A DNA stretch of 64,000 nt, from positions 1-64,000 of the forward strand of contig DASSPH010000034.1 of NCBI GenBank assembly GCA_035699745.1. Direction: 5' to 3'. Under the pieces are notes generated by a model. It searched no databases. It was given only the letters and a program-made list of their open reading frames with translations, and had not been told where the DNA came from. The stretch comes from Vicinamibacterales bacterium. GTDB taxonomy: Bacteria > Acidobacteriota > Vicinamibacteria > Vicinamibacterales > 2-12-FULL-66-21. Positions 8,529-17,294 of the stretch are shown piece by piece; within the stretch, counting starts at the first letter, position 1; each line of letters begins with the position of its first letter. The translations under genes were made by a program, and so were the position numbers.

Positions 8529-9343
8529 GGCCTCTCCTTCACCGGCCCTGCGGCGGACGCTGCCGCGGAGATTCGCTCCAGGGCGAAGAGCGCGGCGCCG
8601 AGCGCGCCCATGTAGGGGGAGTCGTCGCTGACATTCACCGGGTACCCGAGCGCCGTCTCGAGCGCCTTCACCATGCCGATGTTCCTGGTGACGCCGCCGG
8701 TGAAGGTCACTTCGCGTTCGATGCCGACGCGCCGCATCAACCCGAGCGAGCGCGACACGATCGACTGGTGGACGCCGAGCAGGATGTCCTCGATCTTCTT
8801 CCCCTTGGCCACCCACGACAGGACTTCCGACTCGGCAAACACGGTGCACGTGGTCGTGATCTTCACCGGCCGTTCGGCGCGCAGGGCCGTCGGTCCAAGC
8901 TCGTCGATCGGGATCTCGAGGGCGGCCGCCGCCGCACCGAGGAACCGTCCGGTCCCGGCCGCGCACTTGTCGTTCATGCAGAAGTCCGCGATCTCGCCGT
9001 TCGCCTTGACGCGGATCGCCTTGGTGTCCTGGCCGCCCATGTCGACCACCGTGCGCGTGCCCGGAAACAGGTAGACGGCGCCGCGCCCGTGACAGCTGAT
9101 CTCCGTGACCTGCGTGTCGCCGAAGGTGACCCGGTATCGCCCGTATCCGGTGCCGACGATGCAGCCGACTTCGCGTTCTTCCAGGCCGGCGTCGGCGAGG
9201 GCCTGCTCGTAGGCGTGCTCCGCGGCGCGGACGACGCTGGCACCCGTGTCGATGAGCGCACGCCCGACGAGACGCCCCCGCTCGCTGATGATGACGGCCT
9301 TGGTCTGCGTCGATCCGACGTCGACCCCCGCCGCGTACGCCAT
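8525..9343 (-). CDS. bcrA: Benzoyl-CoA reductase ATPase subunit A (BcrA/BzdP-like)
   Basis: The 272-residue activase-type ATPase has [13 protein letters not shown] at the N-terminus, [12 protein letters not shown] as the second ATP motif, and cluster cysteines in [12 protein letters not shown] and [11 protein letters not shown]. It is the likely partner of BcrD in the electron-activating module. It is short: in Thauera-type enzymes the A subunit is much larger (about 430-440 residues, as I recall), whereas Azoarcus Bzd-type enzymes have two short ATPase subunits. This one fits the latter. The start at 9343 is preceded by GAAAGGGGGA. It lies 14 bases after bcrB. Confidence 0.9.
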   Translation of the reverse strand: MAYAAGVDVGSTQTKAVIISERGRLVGRALIDTGASVVRAAEHAYEQALADAGLEEREVGCIVGTGYGRYRVTFGDTQVTEISCHGRGAVYLFPGTRTVVDMGGQDTKAIRVKANGEIADFCMNDKCAAGTGRFLGAAAAALEIPIDELGPTALRAERPVKITTTCTVFAESEVLSWVAKGKKIEDILLGVHQSIVSRSLGLMRRVGIEREVTFTGGVTRNIGMVKALETALGYPVNVSDDSPYMGALGAALFALERISAAASAAGPVKERP

Positions 9344-9357
9344 CTGATCCCCCTTTC

Positions 9358-10641
9358 CTACGCGGATGTCCTGGCGAGCTTGCGCGACGCAAGCCCTTCG
9401 AAGAACGCATCCACGCGGTTCTTCATCTGCGCCTCGGACACGACGCGCCGGTCCATCATGTCCGACTCGAGGAGCAGGCTCGGGATGTCGCGGCGCTCGC
9501 CGAGAACGCGCCGGGTATCCGACAGGCCCGTGGACGTCGTCCGGCAGCTCTTGATGCCGTGGAACACCACGCCGTCGACGCGATAGGGATCGATCAGGTC
9601 GATCAGCGCGCGATCCTGGAAGAACATGCAGTCCATCGCGTGCCTCACACCGATCAGCGCGCCTTCGGCGAGGCTCTCGATCGGACGCGAGAGGTCGTAC
9701 TGCCAGCCGAGCCCGGCGCCGCCGGACGCAAACCAGAGATACGTCGAGCTGACGAAGGCGCCGCCCCACTCGGAGAACAGCTCGTTGAAGCGGCGGAAGA
9801 TCGGGTAGCACGGCACGCCGACGAACACCAGCCGATGCTTCTCCTCGTTGATGGTGCCGAGCCCGTTCGCGGCCTTGTAAGACATCTCCTCGACCAGGTC
9901 GCGGAAGTACGCGGCGCCGGCGGCCGTGCCGCGAAAGCCGTTGGCCACGCCGAGGTAGACGGTACCCTCGGAAACCGCGTTGAAGACGGCCGGGGTGCTG
10001 CGATTCAACTCGATCAGCTGCTTGAACGAGCGCGACATCGCGTTGGCGTGTCCCATCGTCTCGCGCAGCCGATCGACGTCGAACTTCTTCTTCGCGACAC
10101 GCTCCAGCACGGCGATGAGCTCGCGTATCTGCCGTTCGACGTAGATCCGATCGCGCTCGAAGTCGGGATCGCCAGGCCATGTCTGACGCCCGGACGCGCG
10201 GGAGCCCGGGATGTCCACCGTGACGACCGGCGTCCCGTGCATGCGCTCCCAGATCTCTCCCCATTTCAAGTAGGTGTTGCACGCGTTCGTCAGGATGGCG
10301 ACATCCGGCTTCGGGATCACGCCCATGGGATGCCGCCCTTTGCGAAGCTGGAGGGCGACGTCGGCCTTGACGTAGCCGCAGATGTCCGGCGAGTAGCCGT
10401 AGTCTTCGGCCTCGTTGAGATACTCGTGAGCGACCCGGCGCACGGCCATCTGCAGCGAGTTGATCTCGGGGAACACCGGCGCCATGTCGAAGGCGAGAAG
10501 CAGCTCGTTGAAGCTGCCCATGACGAAGACGTACGCAGCGGGCCGGCCGCGCTGCGGCGCCTCGGTCAGCGACGCGAACCACTCCCGGAACATCCTGGCC
10601 CCTTCGGTGACTCCCCGTCCGACGATCGCGGGCGAATTCAT
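9358..10641 (-). CDS. bcrB: Benzoyl-CoA reductase catalytic subunit B (BcrB/BzdO-like)
   Basis: The 427-residue protein belongs to the 2-hydroxyacyl-CoA dehydratase/BcrB-BcrC superfamily. Visible marks are [20 protein letters not shown] near the start, [12 protein letters not shown] with a conserved cysteine, [15 protein letters not shown], and [12 protein letters not shown] near the end. With BcrC it forms the substrate-binding and iron-sulfur part that reduces benzoyl-CoA to cyclohexa-1,5-diene-1-carbonyl-CoA in the cytoplasm of anaerobes. It starts at the ATG at 10641, 25 bases after the bcrC stop. The length agrees with known BcrB/BzdO proteins. Confidence 0.9.
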   Translation of the reverse strand: MNSPAIVGRGVTEGARMFREWFASLTEAPQRGRPAAYVFVMGSFNELLLAFDMAPVFPEINSLQMAVRRVAHEYLNEAEDYGYSPDICGYVKADVALQLRKGRHPMGVIPKPDVAILTNACNTYLKWGEIWERMHGTPVVTVDIPGSRASGRQTWPGDPDFERDRIYVERQIRELIAVLERVAKKKFDVDRLRETMGHANAMSRSFKQLIELNRSTPAVFNAVSEGTVYLGVANGFRGTAAGAAYFRDLVEEMSYKAANGLGTINEEKHRLVFVGVPCYPIFRRFNELFSEWGGAFVSSTYLWFASGGAGLGWQYDLSRPIESLAEGALIGVRHAMDCMFFQDRALIDLIDPYRVDGVVFHGIKSCRTTSTGLSDTRRVLGERRDIPSLLLESDMMDRRVVSEAQMKNRVDAFFEGLASRKLARTSA

Positions 10642-10666
10642 GTGCGCTCCCGGACTGGCTGCATTC

Positions 10667-11830
10667 TCAAGTGAACAGCACGTTCTCGACGAAGGTCTCG
10701 AGCTGAATCTGGAAGTGATCGAAACTCGTCATCTTCTCTTCGAACTCGCCGACGAAATACGGGATGCCCGCGTCGTCGAGGGCGTGCACGTAGGCGACCT
10801 GCTCGTCGAGGCCCGGCTCGCACATCTTCGCCGCCGTGATGATCGCGGCGTCGGCGCGCGACGCGCGTATCCTCGCCAGCAGCATCTTCTCTTTCGGCTT
10901 TCGCAGGTCGTGCTGCACCGGGCTGTAGGTGGACCGTTCGAGGTATGCGGTCGCGAGGTTCAGCAGCGGGTCCCCGGACGCGTCCACGTCCTCCACGATC
11001 CAGCGGAGGCCGATGAGCAGATCGTCGTCCACGACGTAGCACGACTGGCCGATCGCGCGCAGCAGCTCGATGGGCGGCTGCTCGCAGAACCCGCCTTCGA
11101 ATACAACCCGGATCCGGTCCTGCGGCTTGACGACGCGCGCCGCGATCCGCGGCAGGACGCTCGCCAGCAGCGCGTTGTGCTCTTCGCGAGGGATCCTGCC
11201 GCCGACCGCCGTCAGCGCATAGGCGTCGTCGACGGGCAGCAACCACGGTGTCTCACGCCGGATCTCGTACAGCCGCCGCAGCAGTCGCCGGTTGTCATTG
11301 AACACGGCGATGGAGGCACGGAGGTCGTCGTCCCCTACCCGGCGTCCTGCCGTCTCTTCGATCAGTTCGAGGATCCGCGCGTACTCGTCGCGCAGGTAAC
11401 TCGCGGCGTAAGTCGAGTTGGCGTTCTGCGGCAGGTACAGGATCCGGCACGGGTACGGGACGCTGCGCTCCCAGATCGCCGCGAGGTTCCGGGCCACGTC
11501 GCAGATGGGATGGCTGACGAACAGGTCCAGCTCGAGCCGGTTCGAGAGCGCGAGCTCCAGCGAGCTCTTGACGATCGAGCAGAGATAGGAACCGAACCGC
11601 GCCTCCGCGTCGCGCCCCTCGACGGCCGCACCGTGCACCTTGACGGGCAGGAGCCCCGCCGCGTGGGCGAGTTCCTCGGGGAAGTACACCTGGAAGTGGC
11701 CGAGTACCTTGCCGCCTGCCTCGCGCCAGCGCGCGACGGTTGGAAAGTCCGGATCCTCCAGCACGTCCTTCGCCATCGCGATGACGTCGTCCACCGAACG
11801 CTCGCGCCAGTCGTCGAGTACGGCGGTCAT
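10667..11830 (-). CDS. bcrC: Benzoyl-CoA reductase catalytic subunit C (BcrC/BzdN-like)
   Basis: The 387-residue protein is a second 2-hydroxyacyl-CoA dehydratase-type subunit. It has LGHFQVYFPEELAHAAGLLP near the start, cysteines in GSYLCSIVKSSLE and SHPICDVARN, and a C-terminal AAKMCEPGLDEQ segment. In the class I enzyme such cysteines bind the [4Fe-4S] clusters that feed electrons to the ring, and BcrC pairs with BcrB. Its ATG overlaps the dch stop by four bases. The order C-B-A-D is that of characterised bcr operons (N-O-P-Q in bzd naming). Confidence 0.9.
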   Translation of the reverse strand: MTAVLDDWRERSVDDVIAMAKDVLEDPDFPTVARWREAGGKVLGHFQVYFPEELAHAAGLLPVKVHGAAVEGRDAEARFGSYLCSIVKSSLELALSNRLELDLFVSHPICDVARNLAAIWERSVPYPCRILYLPQNANSTYAASYLRDEYARILELIEETAGRRVGDDDLRASIAVFNDNRRLLRRLYEIRRETPWLLPVDDAYALTAVGGRIPREEHNALLASVLPRIAARVVKPQDRIRVVFEGGFCEQPPIELLRAIGQSCYVVDDDLLIGLRWIVEDVDASGDPLLNLATAYLERSTYSPVQHDLRKPKEKMLLARIRASRADAAIITAAKMCEPGLDEQVAYVHALDDAGIPYFVGEFEEKMTSFDHFQIQLETFVENVLFT

Positions 11831-12597
11831 GCGTCTTTCCAGTGCGGCTGCCGGCGCTCCATGAAGGCGGCGATGCCCTCGGAGGCGTCGTGCGTCCGCA
11901 TCAAGCGATCCAGGTACTGGGTCTCGAGACCGGCGAGAAGCTCAGGAAGCACGCGAAGCATGCCGGCCCGGCTCGCTTCGGCGGCGTGCGCGAGCGCGGC
12001 GGCGGACTTCGGCGCCAGTTGCTGCGCGAACCACCCGGCCGCTTCCGCGTCCAGGCGGTCTGACGGCGCCACGCGATCGACGAGTCCCGCCGCCTGCCAC
12101 CAGGCGGCCGAAAGCGATTCGCCGCCGAGCACCGCGCGCGCGGCCCGGGACGCGCCGACGCGCAGCGGCAGGAGCGCCGCGGCGGCCGGCGGGAACACTC
12201 CGAGCCCCACCTCCGGCACGCCGAGCACCGCGTCCTCGGAGGCAAACACCATGTCGCACGCGAGAACCAGCTCGAAGCCTCCGCCCAGACAGCGGCCCCG
12301 GACCACCGCGAGCGTTGGCGCCGGCGTCCGCAGCAGATCCAGCACCGCGCCGTTCAGCTCGGCCAGCACGCCCGCGATGCGTTCGGCGACGTGCTCTTCG
12401 ACGCTGGCGCCGTAGCTGAAATTCGGTCCGGCCGCCTCCAGCGTAACCAGCTTGATCCCCGTGCCGGGCGCCATGGACGCAAGCGCCGCGCGCAGTTCGC
12501 CGATCACGTCCATCGTGACGACATTGCCCTTCGGCCGATCGAGGATCAGACGAAGCAGAGCGCCGCCGTGCGCCGGCTCGACGCGGAGGCCGCTCAT
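11827..12597 (-). CDS. dch: Cyclohexa-1,5-diene-1-carbonyl-CoA hydratase
   Basis: The 256-residue crotonase-fold protein has the oxyanion-hole segments FSYGASVEEH and RGRCLGGGFELVLACDM, followed by EVGLGVFPPAAAALLP. It would add water to the diene made by benzoyl-CoA reductase to give 6-hydroxycyclohex-1-ene-1-carbonyl-CoA. The assignment as Dch rather than a generic enoyl-CoA hydratase rests on its place between oah and bcrC. The start and stop overlap both neighbours by four bases, so it sits inside a coupled operon. Confidence 0.87.
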   Translation of the reverse strand: MSGLRVEPAHGGALLRLILDRPKGNVVTMDVIGELRAALASMAPGTGIKLVTLEAAGPNFSYGASVEEHVAERIAGVLAELNGAVLDLLRTPAPTLAVVRGRCLGGGFELVLACDMVFASEDAVLGVPEVGLGVFPPAAAALLPLRVGASRAARAVLGGESLSAAWWQAAGLVDRVAPSDRLDAEAAGWFAQQLAPKSAAALAHAAEASRAGMLRVLPELLAGLETQYLDRLMRTHDASEGIAAFMERRQPHWKDA

Positions 12598-13700
12598 CGC
12601 GCTCGTCCTGCACCCGCGTGGACCGGGTGAATGGCGTTGAACAGCTCGTCATCCCACGTCGCGCCTTGCGCGAGCCGCCGCCGGAGCTCGATGAAATCGA
12701 CCTCGCGCCGGTCTTTCGGTCCCTCGTTGAACGCGCGGAATCCGGCCCTGGCCTCCGTCATCATGTTGAGCGCGAGCCAGGCGCGGTTGGTCTCGGCATT
12801 CCGCTGCCAGTGCTCGAGCTTTTTCTTCCGCACGCTCTCGATGGTCTTCGTCAGGCAGTCCGGCATCGTGTAGAGCAGCTTCGTCGCGAGCGCCTCGACG
12901 GCCGCGTCGAGCGGCGCCAGATCGATTTCCGATCGCAGCGTCAGTTGTTTTGCCGCCTCGAGCTCCTCGCCGGTCTTGAAGTCGCCGTACACCAGCGCGC
13001 CCGTGTCGTCGATCCAGCGATCGGTCACGACCCCGGGATTCGGAATGAACCGGCCGTCGCTCTTCAGCACCCGCACGACGCCGTTCAGCAGCCCGAGACG
13101 ATGAGCCTTGTACGCGGACCAGTGCTCGCAGAGCGTGCAGCTCTCCATCGCGTGAGCCATCCCCACGAACAGGTGCAGGAAGTCGGTGGATCCTCCGTCG
13201 GGTGCCGAGCCGTGGCGCGGGCCCGCCTGTCCGAAGCGCGCGAGGTCCGACGCGATCGAGAAATCGCAGGCCATGCCGATTTCCTGGCCGCCGCCGATTC
13301 TCAGCCCGTTGACGCGGTTGATCACCGGTTTGTCGCACGTCAGGATGCCGGTGACCATGTCGTTGAACAGCCGCATGTACTGGCGGTACTCCTGCGGACG
13401 GCCCGCGTAGTACTCGGCGTACTCGCGCGTGTTTCCGCCGGTGCAGAACGCGCGGTTGCCGGCGCCCGTGAACACCACCGCCACGACGCCGCGGTCCGTC
13501 GACGCTTCACGAAACGCCAGGATCACCTCCGCGACGGCGTCGGTGGTGTAGCTGTTCAGCTCTGCGGGGTTGTTCAGCGAGATCCACGCGTTGAACAGAT
13601 CCGGCACGGGACCGCCGTCGACGTCACGCACCGGGTGGCGTTCGTAAAGGATGTGGCGGTACTCGACCCGATCGACGAGGCGGTGCGATTTCAGCAGCAT
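12594..13700 (-). CDS. oah: 6-oxocyclohex-1-ene-1-carbonyl-CoA hydrolase (ring opening)
   Basis: The 368-residue protein is a long crotonase-superfamily member. It shows the pattern typical of Oah/BzdY: FNAWISLNNPAELNSYTT, AFCTGGNTREYAEYYAGRP, NRVNGLRIGGGQEIGMACDF, and a long C-terminal extension with an FNAIHPVHAG ending. Oah hydrates the double bond and cleaves the ring of 6-oxocyclohex-1-ene-1-carbonyl-CoA to form 3-hydroxypimelyl-CoA. The start at 13700 (MLLKSHRLVDR) lies 26 bases after had. This is one of the most diagnostic genes of the pathway. Confidence 0.92.
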   Translation of the reverse strand: MLLKSHRLVDRVEYRHILYERHPVRDVDGGPVPDLFNAWISLNNPAELNSYTTDAVAEVILAFREASTDRGVVAVVFTGAGNRAFCTGGNTREYAEYYAGRPQEYRQYMRLFNDMVTGILTCDKPVINRVNGLRIGGGQEIGMACDFSIASDLARFGQAGPRHGSAPDGGSTDFLHLFVGMAHAMESCTLCEHWSAYKAHRLGLLNGVVRVLKSDGRFIPNPGVVTDRWIDDTGALVYGDFKTGEELEAAKQLTLRSEIDLAPLDAAVEALATKLLYTMPDCLTKTIESVRKKKLEHWQRNAETNRAWLALNMMTEARAGFRAFNEGPKDRREVDFIELRRRLAQGATWDDELFNAIHPVHAGAGRAR

Positions 13701-13726
13701 GTGCCTGACTCCAGGTGTGCAGACGA

Positions 13727-14764
13727 TTACGGAACGAGCACGGGCCGCTTGCCGCGGTGCGGCTCGGCGAAGAGCGCCGGTCCATCTTTCAGTGCGTGCA
13801 GTTCGACGAAGGGCGCAACCTGCACCTGTCCGGACAGCACGAGGTCCGCGACGGCCGGGTAGTGCTGCGGCGCGCAGCCCCAGTTGCCGAACGCCGTGGC
13901 GTCGAGCGCCATCAGGTTCGACAGGCGAATCGATACCTTGTCCATCGTGAACCCGACGATTCCGAGCGTGCCGCCGGGAACCAACAGCGCCCAGGCGAGC
14001 TCCTGGCCGGCCGCGGTTCCGCTCATCTCGAGAATGCGCCACCGTGCGGTGCACACGCCGCTCTCGGCGAGCAGCGTTTTCTTGATGGCGCGTCCGTCCG
14101 TTTCGGCGGCGTTGAACGTCCAGCCGGCGCCGAGCGCCGAGGCGCGCGCCAGCTTCTCGCCGTCGACGTCGACCGCCGCGACGGCCGCGCCGCACGCCCG
14201 CGCGATCTGCACGCCGTACGTCCCGATCCCGCCGACGCCGATGACGACGACGAGGTCGCCGGTGTTCACGCACGCGCGCTGAATGGCCTGGTACGGAGTC
14301 GTCACCGCATCCGCGATGACGGATAACGACGCGAGCGAATGATCGCCAAGGTCATCGGGCAGCGGCACCAACCGGTTCGCCGGCACGACGACGTGCGTCG
14401 CGAACCCGCCGGGCATGTCGTTGCCCGGCATGAGCTGACGTTGACAGGCGAGCGGGCGCCCCGCCCGGCAGACGTCGCACGCGCCGCACGGCATCACCGC
14501 GGGAACGAGGACCTGGCGGCCGATCAGCTCCTTCGGCCCACCGGCGACGTCGTCGACGACGCCGGCGATCTCGTGTCCGAGCACGAGCGGCAGATCATGC
14601 TTGGTGCGGACGGCTCCCGAATAGAAGCCGATGTCGGTATGACAGAGGCCGCAGCCGGCGACGCGCACGCGGGCTTCCCCGGTCTCGAGCGGCGGCAGGG
14701 GCAGGTCGCGCAGTTCGAGCGTCCGCGGGCCCGTGAGGAAGAGACCGTACGAGGCCGAACTCAT
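13727..14764 (-). CDS. had: 6-hydroxycyclohex-1-ene-1-carbonyl-CoA dehydrogenase
   Basis: The 345-residue zinc-dependent MDR alcohol dehydrogenase has catalytic zinc ligands in GCGLCHTD (C41) and LGHEIAG (H64, E65). It has a four-cysteine structural zinc lobe (MPCGACDVCRAGRPLAC) and Rossmann motif GVGGIGTYG. It oxidises 6-hydroxycyclohex-1-ene-1-carbonyl-CoA with NAD+. The start at 14764 was chosen over an upstream ATG at 14821 because GGGAGG lies just before it and the N-terminus then matches the family. It is the first gene of the operon, so the promoter should lie in 14765-15057. Confidence 0.9.
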   Translation of the reverse strand: MSSASYGLFLTGPRTLELRDLPLPPLETGEARVRVAGCGLCHTDIGFYSGAVRTKHDLPLVLGHEIAGVVDDVAGGPKELIGRQVLVPAVMPCGACDVCRAGRPLACQRQLMPGNDMPGGFATHVVVPANRLVPLPDDLGDHSLASLSVIADAVTTPYQAIQRACVNTGDLVVVIGVGGIGTYGVQIARACGAAVAAVDVDGEKLARASALGAGWTFNAAETDGRAIKKTLLAESGVCTARWRILEMSGTAAGQELAWALLVPGGTLGIVGFTMDKVSIRLSNLMALDATAFGNWGCAPQHYPAVADLVLSGQVQVAPFVELHALKDGPALFAEPHRGKRPVLVP

Positions 14765-15057
14765 GGTGCCTCCCGCTGACTTATGCCCCAAGTCGGCGGG
14801 GGCGCATATGACGAAGCGCATACGCCGCTGCGTCCCGGCGATGCCGGCTCCGGGCGGTCGCGTCCGTGCGGCCGCTTCCTCGACGACCGTAAGCGCCTAT
14901 AAGACAGTCGCTTAGCTGGCGTTCAACGGCCGCGGCCCATCCAGCAGCCGCGCATGGCGGTGGGGCGAGATGGGAAAAGTTTCGTTGGCGATGACCTCAG
15001 GCGACCCACTCCTGCGCGATCCAGAAGAGACATCTCTCCTCTGAAAGGATCAGGAAA
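14765..15057. promoter_or_regulatory. Divergent upstream region of the benzoyl-CoA operon, with an inverted repeat
   Basis: The 293 bases between had and the SMP-30-like gene contain no gene. At 14890-14914 there is an inverted repeat TAAGCG-N13-CGCTTA in a locally AT-richer stretch (CTATAAGACAG). The heptamer GCGCATA also occurs twice near 14810-14830. These are plausible operators or promoter elements for the anaerobic aromatic operon. No regulator gene of the BadR, BadM or BzdR type lies nearby. The call is based only on position and symmetry. Confidence 0.4.
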
Positions 15058-16266
15058 ATGACGATGGGCCGCCTGTCTGCTCTATTCGTGGTCGTCCTGG
15101 GCTCAACGCTGCCGGCATCCAGTCCGCAAGGTGCTCCCGCGACGGTTGGCGCGCCAACGACGCTTGTCACCCTCCCGCTCGACTCGGAGGGACTCACGGT
15201 GGATCCGGAGACAGGACTCCTGTACACCGCGGAAGCGGCCGATCTTTCCGGCGAATGCTTCGTGCGCCGCATCACCGCGGCCGGTGCGGTGTCGGTCGTT
15301 GGCGTCGTGCCGAGGCCCTCAGGCGCCTGCTTACCAAGGGGACTGGAGTTCCGCCACGGACTTCTCTACATCTCCGATCAAGGGACGGGCTCCAGCGGCT
15401 GGGTCTTCGAAATGGATCCGGCGACGGGGCAGGCGACGACGTACGCGTCCGATGTTCCGGGCGCGAACGGAATCGCCTTCGACTCCCACGGCAATCTCTG
15501 GATTACCGACGGACTGCGCGGATTCGGCCGCGTCTACAAGCGCAGCGCCGCCACCGGCACCGTCCAGGAAATGTTCCGCGTCCCTCCGGTCTACAACGGA
15601 ACCACGCTCGGCGGGAAGCTCACGGTGCCCACTGCCTCCGGCATCGGACGGCAGATCATCAACGTGCCTGCAGGACCTCAGGGCGAAGTGCGCGCGGTCG
15701 CAAACGGGATCGCCGCGGTCGCACGCTACAACGCGGCGGTACACGAGGTCGGGCTGGGAACTCCTCCCTCGACGACGTTGTACATCGCCGACACGGCGCG
15801 AGGCGCAATCTGGGCCGTGTCGCTCGATGAACGCGGCGACCTGGAGGCGGGACAGACCGGCTGCGATCCGACGCTCCAGGAGGACACGCTGTGCGACGGC
15901 CTGCTGTTCGTCGCGCATCCCAGGCTCGAAGGGGCCGACGGCCTGTGGGCGCACACGGACGGATCGCTCCTCGTTGCCGCGAATTCCAGGCAGGCGCTGG
16001 TAAGGGTCGGGCTGCGCGGCGAGGTGACGGAACTGTTTCGCAATCCCGTCAACTCGCTGCTGCTGCGGAGCAGCGCCGACACGGTCGAAGGCAACAGCCA
16101 CATCTTCGAGTACCCGACGAATCCGGTGATCGTGCCGGCCGACGGGCGGCAGCCGTCGAGGGTCTGTGTGGCCAACACGGATCGGCCGGGGCGCGACAAC
16201 TGGCCCGGCGTGGTCGGCGAGATCGGCGGACCAGGCCAGAGCAAGGGCAAGATCTCGTGCTTCTGA
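15058..16266 (+). CDS. Secreted SMP-30/gluconolactonase-like beta-propeller
   Basis: The 402-residue product has a short signal peptide (MTMGRLSALFVVVLGSTLPASS) and a propeller made of strands such as LTVDPETGLLYTAEA, GIAFDSHGNLWITDG and TTLYIADTARGAIWAV. The pattern is that of SMP-30/gluconolactonase/NHL-type proteins. A calcium site and lactonase activity cannot be confirmed. A purine-rich GAAAGGATCAGGA precedes the ATG. It is transcribed away from the benzoyl-CoA operon. The substrate is unknown and a non-enzymatic role is possible. Confidence 0.7.
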   Translation: MTMGRLSALFVVVLGSTLPASSPQGAPATVGAPTTLVTLPLDSEGLTVDPETGLLYTAEAADLSGECFVRRITAAGAVSVVGVVPRPSGACLPRGLEFRHGLLYISDQGTGSSGWVFEMDPATGQATTYASDVPGANGIAFDSHGNLWITDGLRGFGRVYKRSAATGTVQEMFRVPPVYNGTTLGGKLTVPTASGIGRQIINVPAGPQGEVRAVANGIAAVARYNAAVHEVGLGTPPSTTLYIADTARGAIWAVSLDERGDLEAGQTGCDPTLQEDTLCDGLLFVAHPRLEGADGLWAHTDGSLLVAANSRQALVRVGLRGEVTELFRNPVNSLLLRSSADTVEGNSHIFEYPTNPVIVPADGRQPSRVCVANTDRPGRDNWPGVVGEIGGPGQSKGKISCF

Positions 16267-16425
16267 GAGCTGCGCGGCGCCCACATGCCATTCTCAGCAC
16301 CCCCGGCTCGATGTTCGGTCCGGCCGGCCGCTTCGTTATTACAGCATCGGCCATCGCCGCCGGCATCCGTCACCCCTCCTCCCGACGGTGACGGCGCGCG
16401 GTGGCCGAGCGCGGACTGCCCGCTT

Positions 16426-17244
16426 CTACTTCTTCGTGGCGCTCCAGGCGGCGGACCCTGCGGTCCCCTTGATCGTGTTGCCGTTCACCTGACCCACGTA
16501 TTTCGTGTTCCCGGCGGTAAACGTCAGTTCCGTGCCTCGCAGCCGGCCGTTGCTGATCGCGTTCGATCCGAGCGTCCCGGTCACCATCTGGAAGTTCTGC
16601 TTCAGTGTCAGATTGCCGTTCGGCGAGGTCCACGTCCCGTCGACCTTGGCGGGCACGATCCACAGGTACGCGGTGCACCAGCTGGTGCATTCGGTTTCCA
16701 CGCGCGCCGTATCGTCCGGCTCCCAGTCCTCCATGTTGAAGCTGTTCGACACCACCCGCGTGCCGGGCTTCATGTCGAGGATCGTCGGGCGGAGCTTCAG
16801 ATTGAGCTGCGGCAGCAGGAACAGGGTCAGCACCGTCGCCTTGGAGTAGTCGGACTCGAAGATGTCCGCCTTGACGAAGGTCGCCTTGCCGGCGACGCCG
16901 GCGGCGGCGGCGTTCTTCTTCGACAGCTCGACCATGTCGGGGTTGTACTCGATGCCCATCGCCGTCGCGCCGCGCTTCGCCGCGGCGATGACGGTGCGGC
17001 CGTCGCCCGATCCGAGATCGATGAGATAGTCCTGCGGCGTCAGCTTGGCCATGTCGAGCATCTTGGCCACGAGCACGTCCGCGGTCGGCACCCAGACGAC
17101 ATCCTTGCCGGCCTGGCCGACGGAGGGCTCGAAGGGCTTCTGCTGCGCAGGGGCCGGCGCAGGCGCCTGCGCGGAGACCGCCACGGTGATCATCGCGGCG
17201 AGCGCCGCGACCAGTCCACGATTGAGGAGAGCTGTGATAGTCAT
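16426..17244 (-). CDS. Class I SAM methyltransferase with a signal peptide
   Basis: The 272-residue protein has an apparent Sec signal (NRGLVAALAAMITVAVSAQA) and an Ala/Pro linker. A methyltransferase domain follows (about residues 50-190) with motif I LIDLGSGDGRTVIAA and a post-I acidic residue in GIEYNPDM. The C-terminal 80 residues form a beta-rich tail. SAM is cytosolic, so an exported methyltransferase is odd, yet such signal-bearing proteins recur in proteobacterial and acidobacterial genomes. Either the N-terminus is a membrane anchor or the fold has been repurposed. The substrate is unknown. It lies 50 bases downstream of the dus gene on the same strand. Confidence 0.75.
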   Translation of the reverse strand: MTITALLNRGLVAALAAMITVAVSAQAPAPAPAQQKPFEPSVGQAGKDVVWVPTADVLVAKMLDMAKLTPQDYLIDLGSGDGRTVIAAAKRGATAMGIEYNPDMVELSKKNAAAAGVAGKATFVKADIFESDYSKATVLTLFLLPQLNLKLRPTILDMKPGTRVVSNSFNMEDWEPDDTARVETECTSWCTAYLWIVPAKVDGTWTSPNGNLTLKQNFQMVTGTLGSNAISNGRLRGTELTFTAGNTKYVGQVNGNTIKGTAGSAAWSATKK

Positions 17245-17294
17245 GCAACCGTGACGATAGCCCGGATGCCGACCGCGAGGCAAAGGCGGAGGGT

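Noticed and set aside
8525-11830. 2-hydroxyglutaryl-CoA dehydratase instead of benzoyl-CoA reductase
   Set aside because: There are two distinct ATPase subunits rather than a single HgdC-type one, and Had, Oah and Dch lie in the same operon, which is specific to benzoyl-CoA degradation.
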